A stretch of 64,000 bases of DNA from Chrysoporthe austroafricana. Lineage: Eukaryota > Ascomycota > Sordariomycetes > Diaporthales > Cryphonectriaceae. Positions 58,061-64,000 of this stretch are shown here, one piece after another. A program made the translations under genes and the position numbers. Every line of letters starts with the position of its first letter. Position 1 is the stretch's first letter. A model generated the notes under the pieces. That model saw nothing but the letters and a program-made list of their open reading frames with translations, was not told where the DNA came from and ran no database searches. The stretch covers positions 868,001-932,000 of the forward strand of contig JYIP02000008.1 of assembly GCA_001051155.2 (NCBI GenBank), in the 5' to 3' direction.

Positions 58061-59482
58061 TTATGTCCCAAAGGCAGCCATGATAGCTTGAGGAACTGGC
58101 GCGTAGACCATGATGTCGTTGTGCCCTGTGTCCTCGTCAGTTTACGTTGCACTAGGGTAGCACTGTGCATCGACTCGCCTCCGTATGCAAACTGCTCATG
58201 CGTGATGACCACATCTGCCTCCCCGTTCCATGTGATCTTGAACGCTTTGGTGCCCCTGACATCTGTCCTTTGGTCCTTCATCTCTAGGAACCGCCCCTCA
58301 TCTATCCCGTGCCCATCTTTAATACTCGCCCTTGCCACTGCCTCAAATATCTTAACGCTCTCGACACAGGGAATATCCCAATCATCAGCGGCAGCTATAA
58401 GACTCAGTCTCAGCCGTCCACCTCTCCCCCTCATCTGGGCTACCAGAGCAGCAAGTCTATCTAATGACTCCCACTTGTCTACCAAAAATCCTAAAATGCC
58501 CCTCAAAAGTGGCGGCACGACGCCCAGCGGTTTCAACAAGGGTACGACGCCACCGAGCGAGTAATTCGCCAGCATGGTGGGGAGGCTCGAGAAGGGCGCG
58601 ACGAGGACCACGCCGGCAAACTCGACGCCCTTCTCGCGCGAGAACTTCTCCGCTGTCACCGCGGCAACCGCCGTCCCTAGGCTCTGGCCGAGGAGGAGGA
58701 TGCGAGACGGCGGGATGGAGAGGGCGGTCAGCGCGAAGTCCACGAGCGTGGTGGCGTCGGCGATCAGGCCCTCCTCGGTTGGCGCGCCGGTGCTGTGCCC
58801 GAACCCGCGGTAGTCGAGGGCAATGACATGCCAGTTCGGATGCGTGTCGCTTAGCATGTGGTATTGTGCTGCGCGGGTGTTCTGGGCTATGTGGCCTGCG
58901 TTCCCGTGGACTGCGGAGAAGCTTAGCAATCTTGGGCGGTTTGCAAGGAGCAGGCCGATGGCCTCGTAGGGAACCAACACGAAAGGATCAGGCGGGCTTC
59001 TGGGTCGTCTTTCAGGAGACGGAAGGCGTCTGATGAGGTGTATTTGTCCAAGGCGACCCGTGACGCCTGCGAGAAGGTTGCCTCATTCTGCGTGTACACA
59101 ACCAGGGGCAATATATGCCATAGGTACAGCGTCACTCCGTCGATAGTGGGAAGCGTAAAAGGGGTCACCTGGTTTTCTGATCTAGGAATCAGCCGACTTC
59201 ACTGTCGTCTATCTTCCCAGGAACAACGACATACTTGCAAAACCCCACTTCTCGGGGTCCTCGACATCGTTCCACCACAAGGTGTGAAAGTTGTGAGCGT
59301 AGAGGGCCCTTTCGGAGAGTGAGCGAAATGTTGACGAGTGGTTCGGAGGTGCGCCGAGCTCACTGTCTCTGAAAGAAAGGAATGCCTAAGAGGCCGATGA
59401 TCATTCCATAAAGAGCGAATGGGCCGAGGGCTGCAAAGGCCCAGTACGCCCTGCTGGAGTCGGGTCGTGAAGTCGGCGACAT
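58061..59482 (-). CDS. ABHD12-like membrane alpha/beta hydrolase
   Basis: Five exons are reconstructed: 59482-59364, 59308-59235, 59176-58979, 58910-58179 and 58125-58061, giving 395 residues. The first three introns are GT-AG, and the fourth begins GCGAGT. The N-terminus has a hydrophobic anchor (about residues 13-38, AYWAFAALGPFALYGMIIGLLG). NDVEDPEKWGFA precedes KNQVTPFTLPTIDG. The hydrolase core has oxyanion FHGNAGHIAQ, ALDYRGFGHSTG, nucleophile Ser in LGQSLGTAVA, an acidic AADDWDIP region, and catalytic His in GGHNDIM, in the last exon. This is the arrangement of ABHD12-type lysophospholipid/monoacylglycerol lipases. It probably faces the ER lumen or a membrane surface. Without the final GC-AG splice the catalytic His is replaced by a long unrelated tail. 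Confidence 0.85.
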
Positions 59483-60866
59483 GTGATAAGACCCGGACGG
59501 AGGCAAAGTAATGAGGTCCACAATGAAGACCCGGACACCCCAAGAGGAGATATGCCAACTATGTACGCGGAACGAACAGGAGAGACACCCAAGAGCCGTG
59601 GCCACTGCGAGGTAGAGAGATGCTCGTCGCGTATAGAAGACGGTGACGTGCGCGCAGGGCCCACGGCTGCAGGCTTATGCCAAGTGCGCACTTGCACTGC
59701 AGCCTGAGGCCAGTACTGTGCCAAGTACCGAGTGCTACCCAGTCCTGAAGCGCCGCCGTCTGGCAGCGTACAACCCCAGATACGAATCAGTGACTACTGC
59801 CGTACTGATGTTGGATTCCTCGATTATGATAGGCCCGGCCAGCCTTCTTCAAGCCTCCGCGTTCTAGGCGGAGGAGAGGCTGCTCGCAAAATGAGGCTCA
59901 GAGTGGCACTCTCGTCAGCTGGTAGTCCCCTGCAACACGAACGGATTATCCGAAGCACCCAATCACAGGCAGCGCGAAGCCGACCTGAGCAAATCGGCTG
60001 CCAGTCCGAGCTTCCCTTCATTTCCGGGTTAAACGCGGTGAGCTGGATGGACCCACCCACCAACGATCACCGTTTGAAGTCCTGCTCATACATAACACGG
60101 CACGTGATAAGGATATCAATTATAGGTCCTCGACTTGCCTAACGTTATACGACAGATCCAGGGGAGTGCTGCAGGTACAATCCATCATGCCGGGGTGCCA
60201 GGAGCCTCGCGGCAGTTCTTCATCAACTTTTAAGAGGCCTAGACGTATATTGCGTGAAGCCACTGAATATCACGAGACCTCGTCAACAGGTGGGCAGGGG
60301 CGTATAAACCGATGATACTGGGCGGAGAAATCTCGGATGTGATCTCCCAGAGCTACCTCGGGGGGAAATAAATCTCTATCGGCTTTTTTTTCCTTGTTCT
60401 TTATAATTTTTTCTTTATAAAGAAAGCAAAAGAAGAAAAAAATGTGCAAGGGCCCTCAATCGAAATCCATCTCCCTAGGTAGCGGGGACTCTGCTCGAGA
60501 GCCCGCGGTCTCACCGAAAAAGGGAATTTAGAGTGTTACACTGCTGGCTGACCGACCAGCATGGGCACTAGCACCGGTGGCGCAGGTCCTCATGCCTCCT
60601 GCACAGCAGAGGAGCCGCACCCCAGAGGCTAGAGCTCCCAGGTCCCTCCCGACTCCACCCAGCTTCCGGAACTTCATCCCCAAACATCGCCTCCTCCACA
60701 TGGGCTTGCGTTCCCTCCAGTTCCAACCAAGATCCCCTCCGCCAGTACAGTACATGGCCGGTATGGTCAATGCTGGGCTGCAGATCCATACATCAATGTA
60801 TTTCACATAGCATCCAATCGGCAGAGTTCTTCTTGCCCTTCTGGGCCTCAATAATCTCGTGTCGCG
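59483..60866. other. Divergent region, ABHD12-like / SWC3
   Basis: 1.4 kb. It contains an AT-rich block at 60385-60450 with an inverted repeat. Open frames (for example 59732-60142) are not convincing. It presumably carries both promoters. Confidence 0.45.
60399..60422. repeat. Inverted repeat with 8-bp stem
   Basis: CTTTATAA at 60399-60406 and TTATAAAG at 60415-60422 form a hairpin with an 8-base loop. It is flanked by T-rich and A-rich tracts and lies about 450 bp upstream of SWC3. It includes TATAAA-like sequence on both strands. Confidence 0.5.
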
Positions 60867-63244
60867 ATGGAGAGGAAGAGGAAGATGCCGGCGCGTGCTG
60901 CCGCGCGTGTTGAGCAGGCCGCGAAGAAGGGCAGGACGGCAACGCCGCCCAGCCATCGCTCTGCCACTCCGGCCAGTGTCCTCAACAGCACTCCAGCTGC
61001 CGAGGGAGATGGGGTGAGCGAGTCTCAGACCCAGAACCCCCCACCGCCGCCACCACTGCCCACCTCGATTCAGCCCGGAAAGCCTCTCCCTACTGTGGAG
61101 GATGCGCAACCCGAGGATCTGCCCAGCAAGGAGTATCAGTCCTTCCAAGAGAGGTAACACGCACCAAACCCTGTGATTCCCTTCCGGAGAGTTGCCTTGG
61201 CTGGTTCGTATGTCATGTTCGGCGTTTGTCAGGTGTGCTGACCGTTGTCCTTCGCAGTGGTGTCCTGGCCGAGTCGCTCTCCCGATCCCGACAGCGGTGG
61301 ATAAGCGATGGCCTGTTCGAAAAGTACTGGGCAAAGCCTTTCAAGAAGAAGGGTGTCATCCAGGAGGATCCCAAGAACCCGCCCAAGGAGAGCATGACCA
61401 AGGTCGGCCAGGTCACCATCTCCCTCGAGCCACACTACTTCGAAGCCACCATGTACGCGGTTAAAGCTCCCAACAAGCCCGTATCACAGCCAGTCTTCCG
61501 ACCAATACTACAATATGGTCCTCCCAACGGTACCATGCCCCCTCCTCCGCCTCCGCCTTCGTCTAAACCCGCGACACCAACGACCGTATCCGCTCCTGCA
61601 ACAACACCGGCTACTGTGTCTCCGACTGCTGCTCCCCCTACACCATCCACAGTTCCCCCTCCTACTGCTGCGCCACCCTCTCAACAGAAAACAGACCCAC
61701 AAGCACCGACGACAGGTCCTCCGTCGCGTGCATCACATCCACAACCGCAACCGCAATCGCAGTCGCCGTCGCAGTCCCAGTCGCAAACGCAGCCACCCCC
61801 ATCTTCGGCCTCCCCGGCCGCTCCTACTGTAGCATCTGCGGCTGCTCCCATACCGCAGGCCTCAAAACCAGCACCACCGCCATCAGCAATATCTGTAGGG
61901 CCGGCTATCCTGGCGCCGGCTCTGAATCGGTCACCAGCACCGGTGGGCGTCGCGCCAACGCCACCACAAGGCCCTCCTCGAGCTGCGCCTCCACAGCCTC
62001 CCCACAACCGTCCTTCACAGCCGGTACCCGGGACTGATCCTATCATCGTCACCCTGGCCGAGAAGGCAAATGAAGACCCCCAGTTGAGGGACCTGATGAA
62101 ACGAGTGGCCAACGGCAACGCGCCCAAGGAAGAGCTCGCTCGCTTTCAAGCCATCATTGATCAGATCACAGCGGAGAGCAAGAAGAAAGGCGCATTACAA
62201 GGGCCTTCGGCAGAGCGATTGTTCGTTGATGGGAAGACTGTCCGATATTTCGCCGACGAGGTGGATGTCATCGTCTCAATCATCTTGAGAACGAACCCAA
62301 AACAGACATCCGCTGATCTTACGCCTCCAGCGAACAGCAATGCTCTAGTTGTGGAGTTGGTGAAGACCGCGCTCGATGATAAAAAAACATTGGACCGAGT
62401 CCAGCGCATTGCAAGGGCCACACCAGAATTTTCGGATGCTACCGATCTCAAAGAAACCCTGGAGCGTCTGAAGAGTCAACTGGGTCAGCAGAGGCCTCAG
62501 TCATCGGCTACATCCTCGAGAGCCAATGGTGCAACCAATGGGCAAACACAGAGTTCGGCGGCACAACAGCCACATCCTCAATCGGCCCCACAGCAAGCCC
62601 TCCGCTCGAAGGGACCCCCTCCAGCCGTGAAACCCGATGTGTCGGCTGTCGTTTTTGAATTTGCAGGTGGGAGTGGTGATCGGTATCTGTTTCCCAAGTT
62701 CAGCATCGTAGAGCAGATCCAGACATCATGGGGCCCACAAGTGATCGCGTCATTCCTCATCGTACGAAAGGGAAGCACTTCAGAGTATGGAGGCGACCCG
62801 AAGCTTGATTACTACCAGCCGGTCACTATTCGAATATCCGCATCCCAACCAAGATACCTGGACTATTTCACTAAAGTGGTAGCCCCACAAGACGAGGTCA
62901 GACGGTACATGGAGGATATCATGGACAACATGACACGAGCAGAATACGTCCTACTGGCGATGAGGCTACCGAAGCCCAGAGAGGAGGCTAAAGAGGACGG
63001 CCTGGGGTCGGAGAAGGAGAATAAGCTCGAGGAGTCGAAACATGCTACACCTGAAGTTGATGACCGCGGCGGCGACATTTATAGGAAAGGCCTCACGTGG
63101 AAGAAAGACAAGACCATGAAACTACTAGCTAAACCCGCCGCACTGAAGAATGGCGGCAAGATCGCGGATGAAGAGGACTCGTACCGGAGCTTCATTGCCA
63201 CTGTCACCCGGAAACGAACGGAGGATGAGGAGCAGCCGAAGTAA
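60867..63244 (+). CDS. SWC3: SWR1-complex subunit SWC3
   Basis: Exons are 60867-61153 and 61258-63244, giving 757 residues. The intron (GTAACA/CGCAG) splits an AG-T codon. The conserved block at about residues 88-168 (GVLAESLSRSRQRWISDGLFEKYW, PPKESMTKVG, EPHYFEATMYAVK, given in parts) is the signature of Swc3. It binds in the SWR1 chromatin-remodelling complex, which exchanges H2A for H2A.Z. Residues about 185-330 are extremely rich in Pro, Ser, Thr and Gln and disordered. The C-terminal part (about 345-720) has a second conserved region (RLFVDGKTVRYFADEVDVIVSI, AVVFEFAGGSGDRYLFPKFS) known from filamentous Swc3. It is nuclear, with a basic N-terminus (RKRKMPARAAARVEQAAKKG). An inner Met six residues in is an alternative start. 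Confidence 0.88.
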
Positions 63245-63818
63245 TCGAGACCTCATGACCGTCTTTCAGGTGCCCTCCTGCGGGATGTCCACCTGTGGAA
63301 TAATGTTCTGTACCAAGGTCGTCTCCCTGATTTTGGAATTTAGTCCAGACCGGAATTTTGGTGACATCGAGCAAGAACTACAAAAGTACGAAAGCTCCTG
63401 TGGTGCGTCATGTCGCTTCCTGCTGTCGAATGCTATAGAATTTCCCAGTGGGTGATGCTCTCAATATCGGGTCCGCGAAATGGAGCCCATGGCCTAACGG
63501 AATACCTGCCCATCAGGCCATAGCACGGTCACGACTTTGGGAATAATAATACATTCTCTACCCTACAATGCTCAAAGACCAGTTTCTTGTCATCGCTAAC
63601 GCCGTGAGAGTAGCCCAAGTCGTCGCTAACCTTGGCACCAAGAACACCGCCAGAGTATAAGAATAAACGACTGAACGCCTTCCGCCCACCCAGCAACAAG
63701 ACCAGCTCGTCGTCTCCTCGGGTCCCTGTATCCGTTTTCTCACCCAATCCAATCCCAAAGCCAAGAAATGTCAAGTCACCACGCCCCCAACCCGCAGATC
63801 AGCAGGCTACGAGAGCAT
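63245..63818. other. Tail-to-tail intergenic region
   Basis: Between the SWC3 stop and the stop of a converging partial gene. No gene or repeat. Confidence 0.5.
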
Positions 63819-64000
63819 TTAGAAGAGAACGTCGCGCTCATCGTAAGCGCCCGGCATGTAACGGCGCACGATAGGGATGGCCAAGCTCTGGTCGTTGGTA
63901 TTGCCATTCGACCCGCCCGTGGTCGTCCCGTCGTTGCCAGCACCGCCGCCCGCGCCGCCGCCCGTCGTCGACTCCTGTGAACCGGACCCGCCGACGCCCG
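63819..64000 (-). CDS. C-terminal end of an unidentified gene (partial, runs off right edge)
   Basis: The minus frame ending at TAA 63821-63819 is open to the edge of the window (59 codons). It is Gly/Thr/Ser-rich (a low-complexity linker), then ends QSLAIPIVRRYMPGAYDERDVLF. The end is GC-rich in codon third positions like neighbouring genes, and the last 20 residues look like a conserved motif. I do not recognise the family. The overlapping plus-strand frame is less plausible. Confidence 0.5.
   Translation of the reverse strand, partial: GVGGSGSQESTTGGGAGGGAGNDGTTTGGSNGNTNDQSLAIPIVRRYMPGAYDERDVLF

Noticed and set aside
58062..58178. Long C-terminal tail of the ABHD12-like protein by reading through
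   Set aside because: The read-through tail has no resemblance to the family and loses the catalytic His; the GC-AG splice restores both.
60528..61334. 268-codon frame on minus
   Set aside because: Overlaps the SWC3 promoter and first exon; Arg/Gly-rich shadow without a domain.

Overview
The window is nuclear DNA of a filamentous ascomycete (Pezizomycotina, most likely a Sordariomycete). Genes lie on both strands and are 1-5 kb apart. They carry short GT-AG introns of about 45-220 bp, and the best matches are fungal-specific families: a STB6-like protein, SWC3, a GID-complex RING protein, a fungal hybrid histidine kinase and a NACHT-ankyrin receptor. No prokaryotic operons, rRNA, tRNA genes or CRISPR arrays were seen. 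Most gene models below were spliced by hand from reading frame, splice sites and intron phase, and coordinates span first to last coding base.

Left part (1-32.7 kb) is mostly conserved housekeeping: the last codons of RAD50, a PP4 regulatory subunit (PPP4R2/Psy4), a UPF0658 multi-span Golgi-type membrane protein, the RMD5/GID2 ubiquitin-ligase subunit, a STB6-like protein, TIM10 and mitochondrial lysyl-tRNA synthetase facing away from each other across a 617-bp promoter, a four-span membrane protein, a 1510-residue hybrid histidine kinase behind a 4-kb upstream region, and mitochondrial-type succinate-semialdehyde dehydrogenase.

Middle (32.7-43.3 kb) is an accessory segment. It has a multi-exon unknown gene, a NACHT/ankyrin NOD-like receptor broken by two frameshifts and a stop, and a GH79 glycoside hydrolase. 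Conserved genes return at 43.3-48.6 kb: an alpha/beta hydrolase, N-myristoyltransferase and a fungal single-span membrane protein.

A second accessory segment (48.6-58 kb) has a Cys-rich single-pass surface protein, an NmrA-like NAD(P)-binding protein, a short-chain dehydrogenase, an eight-cysteine small secreted protein and decayed coding sequence. The right end returns to conserved genes: an ABHD12-like membrane hydrolase whose last intron appears to be GC-AG, the SWR1-complex subunit SWC3, and the C-terminus of an unidentified gene running off the edge.

No single novel multi-gene system is demonstrable. The most notable items are the degenerate NOD-like receptor with near-identical ankyrin repeats, the unrecognised gene at 33.75-34.96 kb, the GC-AG intron that supplies a catalytic histidine, a stop-free 3n intron in the SSADH gene, and the secreted/surface Cys-rich proteins.
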